Of a stretch of 32,529 bases of DNA, positions 1 through 6,731 are shown in pieces. Source of the DNA: an uncultured Eubacteriales bacterium. GTDB lineage: Bacteria > Bacillota > Clostridia > Oscillospirales > Oscillospiraceae. The notes under the pieces are model-generated. The model saw nothing but the letters and a program-made list of their open reading frames with translations, was not told where the DNA came from and did not search any database. The DNA lies in assembly GCA_900544975.1 (NCBI GenBank), contig UQXI01000029.1, positions 1 through 32,529 on the forward strand. Reading direction: 5' to 3'. How positions within the stretch are numbered: the first letter of the stretch is position 1; each line of letters opens with the position of its first letter. The position numbers and the translations under genes are program-made.

Positions 1-2
1 TG

Positions 3-122
3 GCGTGGGCTGTGGGAAGCGGCATTCTCCAGGGCATGGAGCAGAACCTCCTGGCTCCCCGGGGCACAGCCACCCGGGCCCAGGCTGCCGCCATCCTGAT
101 GCGGTATTCAGAACTGGCATAA
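3..122 (+). CDS. C-terminal end of an S-layer homology (SLH) domain protein (5' truncated)
   Basis: The window opens inside this gene; only the last 39 codons and a TAA stop are visible. The residues match the second half of an SLH domain: a WAV..GI..G core near the start, then an L.P....TRAQAAAILMRY signature at the very C-terminus. SLH domains anchor exported proteins to pyruvylated secondary cell-wall polymers, so the product is probably a surface protein with C-terminal SLH repeats. The rest of the protein and its signal peptide lie outside the window. A strong terminator follows at 245-295. Confidence 0.85.
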   Translation, partial: AWAVGSGILQGMEQNLLAPRGTATRAQAAAILMRYSELA

Positions 123-147
123 GGTGATTCAAGTTCTGCTGAAATGC

Positions 148-212
148 GGAACGGTCAAGACCGTTCCCTACGGGGTACCCAGAAACCCGTAGGGGCGGGT
201 CTTGACTCGCCC
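148..212. repeat. Three-hairpin palindromic intergenic element
   Basis: Three inverted repeats lie back to back: GGAACGGTC-AA-GACCGTTCC (148-167), CTACGGG pairing with CCCGTAG (168-174 with 186-192), and GGGCGGGTC-TT-GACTCGCCC (193-212, one G-T pair). There is no T-tract and no start codon with a ribosome site. Short palindromic elements with GTAGGGGCGG cores recur in intergenic regions of related clostridia as I recall them; that point is from memory and not checked. Only one full copy was noticed in this window. Confidence 0.6.
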
Positions 213-244
213 GTTGGCCCACAGGGCCGATCACATCACAAAGC

Positions 245-295
245 AAAAGACAAATCGTTTCATCCCCAAAAGGGCTTGAACGATTTGTCTTTTTG
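245..295 (+). terminator. Rho-independent terminator after the SLH gene
   Basis: A 15-bp stem (AAAAGACAAATCGTT, 245-259, with its complement at 279-294) encloses a 19-nt loop and runs into a T-rich 3' arm ending TTTTTG. Confidence 0.75.
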
Positions 296-457
296 CAATA
301 TGCGGCACAGAATGAAACCCAACGGCGCAAACCGCGCAATACGCTCCCCATAGAAAGCAGGTTACGATTTCCTGTCTCAAATCAGTTGGGATGTCATTTT
401 GAAACACAGTTTTTTCAAAAATGCGCAAAATCCACAGGAAATGTGTCGTACTTCATC

Positions 458-486
458 TTGTAATTTTCTCAAATATATGATATAAT
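458..486 (+). promoter_or_regulatory. Sigma-A-type promoter for the SIR2-TPR gene
   Basis: TTGTAA (458-463), a 17-bp spacer and a perfect TATAAT (481-486). The surrounding sequence is AT-rich. The predicted transcript starts about 60 nt before the ATG at 552. Confidence 0.65.
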
Positions 487-551
487 GCACTTATCAGTCC
501 AAATTGGCTGCCTGTAAAACGCCAATCGTTTACTGCTGGAGGTGCCCAAAG

Positions 552-2249
552 ATGAAAAAGCTCGGCGAGAAACACTTCGTGAGCCGGATGCATGAAGAGT
601 ACCAAAGCGACGTCAAATTCTGCTTTATTTTAGGAGCTGGCGCATCTGTTTCTTCGGGAATTCCCACGGGCCTTCAGATGATGAGCCAGTGGCGGGACTA
701 TCTGCTCCAGGAAAGCAAGAATATCCCGAATCTAATCGAAGAACGGGCGGAAAATCTGGGCATCCCAGAGGAAGAATACGCCCACATTTTCAAGTTAGAT
801 TATGAGCTGAAAAGTGAAGACTATTTCACCCTATATGACCTCCGCTTCGAAGGCACCTCAAATTCTGCCTCCACCTTTCTGGAGGAGCATATGACCGGAA
901 AATCCCCCAGCTGCGGCTACTACTATCTGGCCGACTTGCTTTGCAACACAAAAAACCGACTGGTCATCACCACCAACTTCGATTCCCTGATGGAAGACGC
1001 CCTCTTCATCAGTCAGTCCACCCACCCCCTGGTGGCGGGGCACGAAAGTCTGGCTCCCCTCATTGGAAATGACAGCCGCCGTCCGGTGGTCGCCAAAATC
1101 CACCGGGACCTGCTGTATAAACCCATGAACCGCCGGGAGGAGACCCAAGCTCTGGAACGAAGTTGGATCCAACCCCTGAGCAAGGCGCTGTCTAAATACA
1201 TTCCCGTCGTCATCGGTTACGGCGGCGGCGACCAGTCTCTGATGTCCCTGCTCCAAGAGCTCCAATTGGACGGCATTTTTTGGTGCACCCGTGGAGAGCG
1301 GGAAAAGCCCTCCGAAAAAATCCAGAAAATTATTGAGCAGCATAACGGATATTGGGTTCCCATCCTGGGCTTTGATGAGCTTCTCCTGCAAATTTACGAA
1401 AAGTTTAATCAAGAACATATGGAGCATGAGAATATTTGTCAAAAAATCCGCTCCATGTCGGAAAAGAATTGCGACGCCTTCCAAAAAAGTTTCGACAAAG
1501 TCACCCAGGATTATGACGTCAGTCGGAAACAAGTGAGCAGCGCAGCCCAATCGGGGGATATCTCCGGGATTGTAACGGCGATTGCCCGCGCAGAGAAAAG
1601 CGATTCCGCAGACAATACGGATGCCGATCTTGAAAATGAGCTTTTGGCCATTCGGATTGCTTTGGGGGCAACGCAAAATCGCGGCGCTGTCGCCCTGTGC
1701 ACAGATGCTCTGAAACGGTATCCCAACGAAAGCCGAATTTACAACCTGCGCAGCACCGCCCGACACCATCAGAGGGACTATCAAGCTGCATTGGAAGACG
1801 CCAATGTTGCCATCCAGCTGAATCCCAATAATGCGCAATACTATAACAGCCGGGGCGTGACCTTGCACGAAATGAGATGGCTGGAGGAAGCCCTCAAGGA
1901 CAAAAACAAAGCTGTCCAGCTGGCTCCCAATAACGCGCGGTATTACAACAGCCGCAGCATGACACTGCACGAAATGAAACGGTTTGGCCGGGCGCTGGAG
2001 GATGCAAATCAGGCCATTCAATTGGACCCCGACAACGCCCAGTATTATGACAGCCGGAGCGCCACCTTGCGTGAATTAAAGCGGCTTGAGGAGGCTCTGG
2101 AGGACGAAACCAAGGCCGTTCAGCTAGAGCCGCAAAATGCCCTGTTTTATCGCCATCGCGCTTTGATTTTGCATGCTCTGGGCCGAGAAGAAGAGGCTCA
2201 GAAGGATGAAGAAACCGCAAAGGCGCTTTCCAGCCAAAACGACTCATAA
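552..2249 (+). CDS. SIR2-like domain protein with C-terminal TPR repeats (candidate NAD-consuming defence/stress protein)
   Basis: The product has 565 residues. The start at 552 is chosen because GGAGGTG (538-544) sits 7 nt upstream; an earlier in-frame ATG at 504 has no such site. Residues 20-290 form a SIR2-like Rossmann domain: GAGAS (28-32) for NAD binding, TTNFD (140-144) with N142, KIH (182-184) with H184 as the likely catalytic pair, and GYGGGD (222-227). The usual KIHGD reads KIHRD here. A charged linker (about 290-360) leads to at least four 34-residue TPR units (about 394-560). Prokaryotic SIR2 proteins of this fold often deplete NAD+ during phage infection (for example DSR and Thoeris ThsA). 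The gene stands alone with its own promoter and no recognisable partner, so a defence role is inference; a TPR-sensing stress enzyme is an alternative. No membrane segment is seen. Confidence 0.85.
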   Translation: MKKLGEKHFVSRMHEEYQSDVKFCFILGAGASVSSGIPTGLQMMSQWRDYLLQESKNIPNLIEERAENLGIPEEEYAHIFKLDYELKSEDYFTLYDLRFEGTSNSASTFLEEHMTGKSPSCGYYYLADLLCNTKNRLVITTNFDSLMEDALFISQSTHPLVAGHESLAPLIGNDSRRPVVAKIHRDLLYKPMNRREETQALERSWIQPLSKALSKYIPVVIGYGGGDQSLMSLLQELQLDGIFWCTRGEREKPSEKIQKIIEQHNGYWVPILGFDELLLQIYEKFNQEHMEHENICQKIRSMSEKNCDAFQKSFDKVTQDYDVSRKQVSSAAQSGDISGIVTAIARAEKSDSADNTDADLENELLAIRIALGATQNRGAVALCTDALKRYPNESRIYNLRSTARHHQRDYQAALEDANVAIQLNPNNAQYYNSRGVTLHEMRWLEEALKDKNKAVQLAPNNARYYNSRSMTLHEMKRFGRALEDANQAIQLDPDNAQYYDSRSATLRELKRLEEALEDETKAVQLEPQNALFYRHRALILHALGREEEAQKDEETAKALSSQNDS

Positions 2250-2263
2250 TGTCTCAATTTAAA

Positions 2264-2296
2264 AAGGCGTGCCGCAGACATTCTGCAGCACGCCTT
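2264..2296 (-). terminator. Terminator between convergent SIR2-TPR and rny genes
   Basis: AAGGCGTGC and GCAG (2264-2277) pair with CTGC and GCACGCCTT (2283-2296) around one C/A mismatch. Read on the minus strand, the stem runs into TTTTTAAATT, so it mainly terminates rny. The plus side lacks a T-tract. Confidence 0.7.
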
Positions 2297-2345
2297 GTGG
2301 TATGGTATCCTTGTGCGCCAAACAAGGCGCTGTCTGTTGGGGGGA

Positions 2346-3899
2346 TTATTTCGCGTATTCCACAGCCTTGGTCTCCCGAATGACGTTGACCTTGATTTGG
2401 CCGGGGTATTCCAGCTCGGACTCCAGCTTCCGGGCGATGTCCCGGGCCAGGAGGATCATGTTGTCCTCGGAGACCTCCTCGGGCTTCACCATGATCCGGA
2501 CCTCTCGGCCGGCCTGAATGGCGTAGGCCTTTTCCACACCGGGATAGGAGCCGGTGAGCTCCTCCAGCTTTTGTAGGCGACGGATATAGTTTTCCACATT
2601 CTCACGCCGGGCCCCGGGGCGGGCGGCAGAGATGGCGTCAGCTGCCTGGACCAGGCATGCCACAATGGTCTGGGCCTCCACATCGCCGTGGTGGGCCTCA
2701 ATGGCATGGATCACAGCAGCGCCTTCCTTGTATTTCCGGGCCAACTCCACGCCCAGCTGGACATGGCTGCCTTCCATCTCATGGTCTACCGCTTTACCCA
2801 AATCGTGGAGGAGACCCGCCCGCTTGGCCAGGGCCACATCCACGCCCAGCTCAGAAGCCAGCAGGCCTGCAATGTGGGCCACCTCAATGGAGTGGTTCAG
2901 AACGTTCTGGCCGTAAGAAGTGCGGTATTTTTGGCGGCCCAAAATCTTGATGAGCTCCGGATGCAGGTTGTGCACGCCGGTCTCATAGCAGGCCCGCTCT
3001 CCCTCTTCTTTGATGGTCCGGTCCACTTCTTTCCGGGCCTTTTCCACCATGTCCTCGATGCGGGTGGGGTGAATGCGGCCGTCGGCAATCAGCTTCTCCA
3101 GAGCCAGCCGGGCAATCTCCCGGCGGACGGGATCAAAGGAGGAGACGGTAATGGCCTCGGGGGTGTCGTCGATGATCAGGTCGACGCCGGTGATGGTCTC
3201 CAGCGTCCGGATGTTCCGGCCCTCCCGGCCGATGATCCGGCCTTTCATCTCGTCATTGGGCAAGGGGACTACAGAGACGGTGGTCTCCGCCGCATGGTCT
3301 GCGGCGCAGCGCTGGATGGCCGTGGCAATGATCTCCCGGGCCGTCTGCTCGGCCTCATCCTTCAGCTGCGATTCCACCTCTTTGATCTTCATAGCGGTCT
3401 CGTGCCGGACTTCGGATTCCACGCTGTCCAGGAGGTATTTTTTGGCCTCGTCCTGGGTGAGGCCGGAGATTTTCTCCAGAACCTCCATCTGGCTCTTCTT
3501 AATGAGGTTGACCTCATTCTGGGTGGCGGTGATGGCGGCCTGCTTTTTCGCCAGGTCCTCTTCCTTCCGCTCATAGGCGTCCATTTTCTTGTCCAGGGAT
3601 TCTTCCTTTTGCTGCAGGCGGCGTTCCTGCTTGGAAAGCTCGCTGCGGCGCTCTTTGACTTCCTTTTCGTATTCGGTGCGCGATTTATGGATTTCGTCCT
3701 TTGCCTCCAGCAGCATTTCCTTCTTCTTGCTCTCGCCGCCGCGGATGGCCTCGTTGATGATACGGGTAGCCTCGTCCTCGGCGCTTCCGATTTCCCGTTC
3801 GGCAACCTTTTTCCGGTACATGGTGCCGGCCAGGAAGGCCACGATTGCAACCACAAGGCTAACGCCAAGGATCAGCAAAGTAATTTGAATGGGTCCCAT
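2346..3899 (-). CDS. rny: Ribonuclease Y
   Basis: This 517-residue endoribonuclease initiates mRNA decay in Firmicutes and sits at the inner membrane face. An N-terminal membrane helix (about 5-28) ends in RKK. A long charged coiled coil follows (about 30-200), then a KH RNA-binding domain containing GRIIGREGRNI, then an HD domain with HSIEVA and the LLHDLGK metal-binding motif. Order and length match the family. The ATG at 3899 is preferred; AGGAGG lies 13 nt upstream, a long spacing. A GTG at 3911 lies only about 1 nt from the same site, and farther in-frame codons are not RNase Y-like. Transcription probably starts near 4160, leaving an unusually long leader. Confidence 0.97.
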   Translation of the reverse strand: MGPIQITLLILGVSLVVAIVAFLAGTMYRKKVAEREIGSAEDEATRIINEAIRGGESKKKEMLLEAKDEIHKSRTEYEKEVKERRSELSKQERRLQQKEESLDKKMDAYERKEEDLAKKQAAITATQNEVNLIKKSQMEVLEKISGLTQDEAKKYLLDSVESEVRHETAMKIKEVESQLKDEAEQTAREIIATAIQRCAADHAAETTVSVVPLPNDEMKGRIIGREGRNIRTLETITGVDLIIDDTPEAITVSSFDPVRREIARLALEKLIADGRIHPTRIEDMVEKARKEVDRTIKEEGERACYETGVHNLHPELIKILGRQKYRTSYGQNVLNHSIEVAHIAGLLASELGVDVALAKRAGLLHDLGKAVDHEMEGSHVQLGVELARKYKEGAAVIHAIEAHHGDVEAQTIVACLVQAADAISAARPGARRENVENYIRRLQKLEELTGSYPGVEKAYAIQAGREVRIMVKPEEVSEDNMILLARDIARKLESELEYPGQIKVNVIRETKAVEYAK

Positions 3900-4168
3900 A
3901 ATTCGTGACACACCTCCTTCACTAAGATTTGGGTTTCCGGAGGGTGACCGCCCGCAGCGCCCTGGGCGCAGACAGACAAAGCCCCGTTTGGAGCCTGGGG
4001 CGATTTTCAGGAGTGACGGCAGGAAGGCCCTGCCAGCATAAAAAACGCCAGCCAATCCGCCGCACAGGGCGGACGCATGGACGGTAACACGCCGGTTTTG
4101 CGCAGAAAAAGTAACACCGAGCCGACACAGTCCCCAACAGCGCCAGCCGGTACACCAATCCATCGTTT
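3900..4168 (-). other. Long 5' leader of rny
   Basis: About 260 nt lie between the predicted promoter and the rny start. The stretch is GC-rich, with several short runs of G and C able to pair (for example around 3975-4000), but I recognise no known riboswitch. An in-frame extension from 4163 has no ribosome site and no protein-like composition, so I read it as untranslated. Whether it regulates rny is unknown. Confidence 0.4.
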
Positions 4169-4197
4169 ATTTTATATGCTGCGAAAGGGAAAGTCAA
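4169..4197 (-). promoter_or_regulatory. Predicted rny promoter
   Basis: On the minus strand TTGACT (4197-4192), a 17-bp spacer and TAAAAT (4174-4169). A second overlapping TTGACT lies 5 bp farther upstream. Confidence 0.55.
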
Positions 4198-4355
4198 GTC
4201 AATTTGCACGAAGCCCATAAAAAAATCCAGCATTTTTATGCACAAAGCAACAAAGAACCGTGGAGGAATCTGACATGCTCCACCTGAGACGGCTTGCATA
4301 TCGCTGGATTTTACGTATTTTCTCCGGTATACGATCCGAAATTACTCCGCAGTGG

Positions 4356-4383
4356 TTGCAATTGACAAAAAGTATGGTATACT
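4356..4383 (+). promoter_or_regulatory. Extended -10 promoter for the membrane dCTP-deaminase-like gene
   Basis: TTGCAA (4356-4361), a 16-bp spacer and TATACT (4378-4383) preceded by TGG, an extended -10. A TTGACA at 4362-4367 is too close to this -10 to pair with it. Confidence 0.55.
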
Positions 4384-4403
4384 GAATAGAAGGAGGAGTG
4401 GCT

Positions 4404-5210
4404 ATGTTATTGGTAGATCAGGAAATTCAGGTTTTCCTCCAGAACGGCACGCTACCGGAGCAACGGCAGACTGCAATTTACAATGGTACGCCCAAATGTG
4501 TGACGAATATCGGTTACGACCTTCGGGCGAAATCCTTTGCCCGGGCAGGGCATGAAGAAGATTCTTGTGAATTAAAGCCCGGTGAATCCGTTTTTGTCAC
4601 ATCGGAGGAAATTGTCCAGTTTGACCATCACACGGTGGGCAAACTGTCTTTGAAAAACAGTAGAATTCGCATGGGGTTGACTATGGACGCCCCTGTTTAC
4701 CAGCCGGGACACAAAACCGTCATCTTTTTCCGGCTTACCAATGTCTCCAGCGATCTTGTATGTCTGCGTAAGGGTGAGAAATATGCCATGTTGATGTTTG
4801 AACAACTGGAGTCTGCGCCAGTGCACCCTTATCAGGGAGCATTTCAAGATGAGTTTTCCTTTCAGGGCTTGGCAGATTACACTTCTCAATATGCCGATCA
4901 GATCAAATCGCTGGATGGCAAAATCAACAACCTGCAGTCCTTGGAGAAAAGCATTTACGGCAACGTTGTAACTATTTTGACAATCTTTATTGCTATTTTC
5001 ACCATTCTAAATATAAATATTTCTCTGGCAGAAACTGCAGCGACCGCCAAGGCCTTTCTCGTCTATAACCTTGCTACATTAGGCGCAATCAGTTTCCTCG
5101 GGGTTCTAATGGAAGAGCTCCTTCATCGGGAGGGTCCCAAAAAGCATTGGCTTTGGCTGATACCTGGTATATGCTTTCTGGGTGTGGTCCTATTGGTCCT
5201 GCTGCCCTAA
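4404..5210 (+). CDS. dCTP deaminase/dUTPase-fold domain fused to a three-helix membrane anchor
   Basis: The product has 268 residues; AGGAGG (4391-4396) is 7 nt before this ATG, which rules out the GTG at 4398. Residues 1-155 resemble trimeric dCTP deaminases/dUTPases: NIGYDLRA (35-42), a degenerate NSRIRMGL (85-92) where RSS..R.GL is usual, DAPVYQPGH (95-103), LTN (111-113), and L.KGEKYAMLMFEQLE, matching the G-x-x-I-x-Q/L-x-F strand. In this hand alignment the catalytic Glu of bacterial Dcd (E138 in E. coli, LEF.N) is occupied by Arg (R110), and the GFEG/GYRG turn is lost. A short coiled coil (about 155-185) leads to membrane helices near 187-207, 218-238 and 248-267. Deaminase activity is therefore doubtful. 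A membrane-tethered nucleotide-binding sensor or effector is an inference. It is a single gene between terminators. Confidence 0.7.
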   Translation: MLLVDQEIQVFLQNGTLPEQRQTAIYNGTPKCVTNIGYDLRAKSFARAGHEEDSCELKPGESVFVTSEEIVQFDHHTVGKLSLKNSRIRMGLTMDAPVYQPGHKTVIFFRLTNVSSDLVCLRKGEKYAMLMFEQLESAPVHPYQGAFQDEFSFQGLADYTSQYADQIKSLDGKINNLQSLEKSIYGNVVTILTIFIAIFTILNINISLAETAATAKAFLVYNLATLGAISFLGVLMEELLHREGPKKHWLWLIPGICFLGVVLLVLLP

Positions 5211-5307
5211 TCGGGACGGTTTGAATACAAAGGGGCTGTCTCACATGCCGTTGCACCAAGAAAAAGCAGGAGAAAAATTTAACGATATAGAGCAGCGGGG
5301 AAAGTGT

Positions 5308-5330
5308 GAAAGGGGCGAAGAGCCCCTTTC
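5308..5330. terminator. First of three tandem hairpins
   Basis: GAAAGGGGC (5308-5316) pairs perfectly with GCCCCTTTC (5322-5330) around a GAAGA loop. It is the first hairpin about 100 nt after the stop at 5210. No clear T-tract follows. Confidence 0.5.
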
Positions 5331-5343
5331 GCGTTCAATCAAC

Positions 5344-5376
5344 CGTTTTTTCAAACCAATATGGTTTGGAAAAACG
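5344..5376. terminator. Second tandem hairpin, bidirectional
   Basis: A 15-bp stem (CGTTTTT-T-CAAACCA, 5344-5358, with its complement at 5362-5376, one G-T wobble) has a 3-nt loop. Its outer arm is A/T-rich on both strands, so it could terminate in either direction. Confidence 0.6.
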
Positions 5377-5378
5377 TC

Positions 5379-5420
5379 AGGGTTTGTCTCAAAACGAGTT
5401 TTGAGACAAACCCTTGTTTT
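5379..5420. terminator. Third tandem hairpin; terminator shared with the exonuclease operon
   Basis: A perfect 17-bp stem (5379-5395 with 5398-5414) has a 2-nt loop and is followed on the plus strand by TGTTTTTA. It abuts the stop codon of the minus-strand exonuclease gene (5420), so it probably serves both convergent transcripts. Confidence 0.75.
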
Positions 5421-6133
5421 TATGTCAAGGAGCCTGCCGCCACCTGCTCATACAACGGCCTTCCTGGCTCGTACCCCTGGGGACGATAAGTAACCGTGGA
5501 AATGGGCTTGCCCTCCAGGCCGTAGCGTGCGCTGTAGCCGAACAAGTTGATGTACTGGGCCAGGTCATCCCGCTCCTCCGCCATGGCTTTCATGACGGCC
5601 ACCGTGGCCAGCACATCGTCAATGGCCCGGTGGGAGTTTTGCACCCGATCCTGGAGGCCATAGGCCTCAATGGCAGACGCCAACCGGTGAGGGAACACCC
5701 GCCGGTCCCGGTACACCGTAAGCAGGTCCAGCTTGTCCTTCCCCTTCAAAATTGCCGCGTTCCCGTTCCGCACCAGGGTGTAAAACAGAAAAGACAGATC
5801 AAAGTGGGCGTTGTACGCCAACAACAAAGTCCGCTCCCCGGCAATCAGCTCTGCCACATCCTGACACAGCTGGGTCTTAGGAATGCCTCGCTCTTGCAAA
5901 TCCCGATTGGTGATTCCCGTCAGGGCCTGGATCTTGGGCGGTACCAACCGGCCGGGAGAGAGGGCCACCAGGTTGTCATACTCCCGGGTCACCACAGCCC
6001 GCTCCGCCTGGTACTCCAGGATGGCTGCGGAAAACTCAATGATCTCATCCCGGTTGGGGGACAAGCCTGTGGTCTCCGTATCGAAGACCACCAGCTTCTC
6101 ATACCGGGCAAACAATGTTTCCAATTCTGCCAT
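5420..6133 (-). CDS. DnaQ-like 3'-5' exonuclease (DEDDh family)
   Basis: This 237-residue protein is a single exonuclease domain like those of PolC or DnaQ. The five catalytic positions are visible: DTETTG (D18, E20), AHFDLSF (third acidic residue), and HRAIDDVLAT near residues 177-183 (His and last Asp). A tail of about 40 residues with no recognised domain follows. No polymerase or helicase domain is attached, so this is a stand-alone proofreading-type or nucleic-acid-degrading exonuclease. AGGAGG overlaps the TAG stop of the upstream CYTH gene and lies just before this ATG, which indicates translational coupling. It is the last gene of the SDR-CYTH-exonuclease operon. The substrate cannot be told from sequence. 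Confidence 0.88.
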   Translation of the reverse strand: MAELETLFARYEKLVVFDTETTGLSPNRDEIIEFSAAILEYQAERAVVTREYDNLVALSPGRLVPPKIQALTGITNRDLQERGIPKTQLCQDVAELIAGERTLLLAYNAHFDLSFLFYTLVRNGNAAILKGKDKLDLLTVYRDRRVFPHRLASAIEAYGLQDRVQNSHRAIDDVLATVAVMKAMAEERDDLAQYINLFGYSARYGLEGKPISTVTYRPQGYEPGRPLYEQVAAGSLT

Positions 6134-6141
6134 AAACCCTC

Positions 6142-6729
6142 CTATTCTCTTCCCAGGGCAGCGGCACGGACAAATTTGCTGCACGGCTCTTCCCGGAGGT
6201 CCCAAGCCATCGCCAAACTCCGGCACCACTGAGCCAGGGCCTCTCCGCTGCCGCTCTTCCGCTCCGCCTCCAGCTCCCAAAAGGGACGTTCCCGTCCACC
6301 TCCCAGGAGCACGCCCTGATCCAACGCCAGCTCCGCCTCCACATCCGGCAGCCGGGCCAGACACCGAAGCCGCCGAAACCGGGCGCCGCACTGGGGGGCC
6401 AATTGATCCGGGCCCAGGGCCACCACCTCTGGGGGCGCGCCCAGCGCCTGCAGCCTGGGCAAATCCATCAGGCTCCCGCCAGGCAGCTCCCATTCCCGCC
6501 GGGCGCCACCGGGGCCTGGCGTCTTCATGGTCAGTACCGGGATCCCATTCTCCTGACGCACCCGCAAGGTCCAGCAGCGCGCCGCCAGCGCTTTGTCCTG
6601 CGTATCATAGTAGACCGTTGCCATGTCCACCGCCTCCCAGGGGCCAAAGGCATCCCCCAGGGCCTGGCAGAGCTGCTCCAGCTGGTCCGGGCCAGTCAGC
6701 GCATATTTAAATTCCAGTTCCAGTCCCAT
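6142..6729 (-). CDS. CYTH domain protein (triphosphate tunnel family)
   Basis: The product has 195 residues and opens with the CYTH signature ExExK as E4-L-E6-F-K8. Alternating strands with YYDT, LRVR.E, TMK and a late ELE motif complete the tunnel pattern of positively and negatively charged residues. Family members hydrolyse inorganic triphosphate or thiamine triphosphate, or are class IV adenylate cyclases; sequence alone does not separate these, though a small bacterial triphosphatase is most likely. The start is 2 nt after the SDR stop, with AGGAG inside the SDR end, and the stop is 8 nt before the exonuclease start. The three genes form one operon; no functional link is obvious. Confidence 0.85.
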   Translation of the reverse strand: MGLELEFKYALTGPDQLEQLCQALGDAFGPWEAVDMATVYYDTQDKALAARCWTLRVRQENGIPVLTMKTPGPGGARREWELPGGSLMDLPRLQALGAPPEVVALGPDQLAPQCGARFRRLRCLARLPDVEAELALDQGVLLGGGRERPFWELEAERKSGSGEALAQWCRSLAMAWDLREEPCSKFVRAAALGRE

Positions 6730-6731
6730 AC

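Noticed and set aside
858..2021. Long open frame antisense to the SIR2-TPR gene
   Set aside because: It mirrors the TPR repeats, has no ribosome site and no recognisable domain; the plus-strand reading explains the sequence.
3922..4299. Open frames in the rny leader on the minus strand
   Set aside because: Cys/Trp/Arg-rich, non-protein-like composition and no ribosome site; one merely extends rny upstream.
552..5210. SIR2-TPR and membrane dCTP-deaminase-like genes as one defence operon
   Set aside because: They are separated by the minus-strand housekeeping gene rny and have separate promoters, so joint function cannot be claimed.
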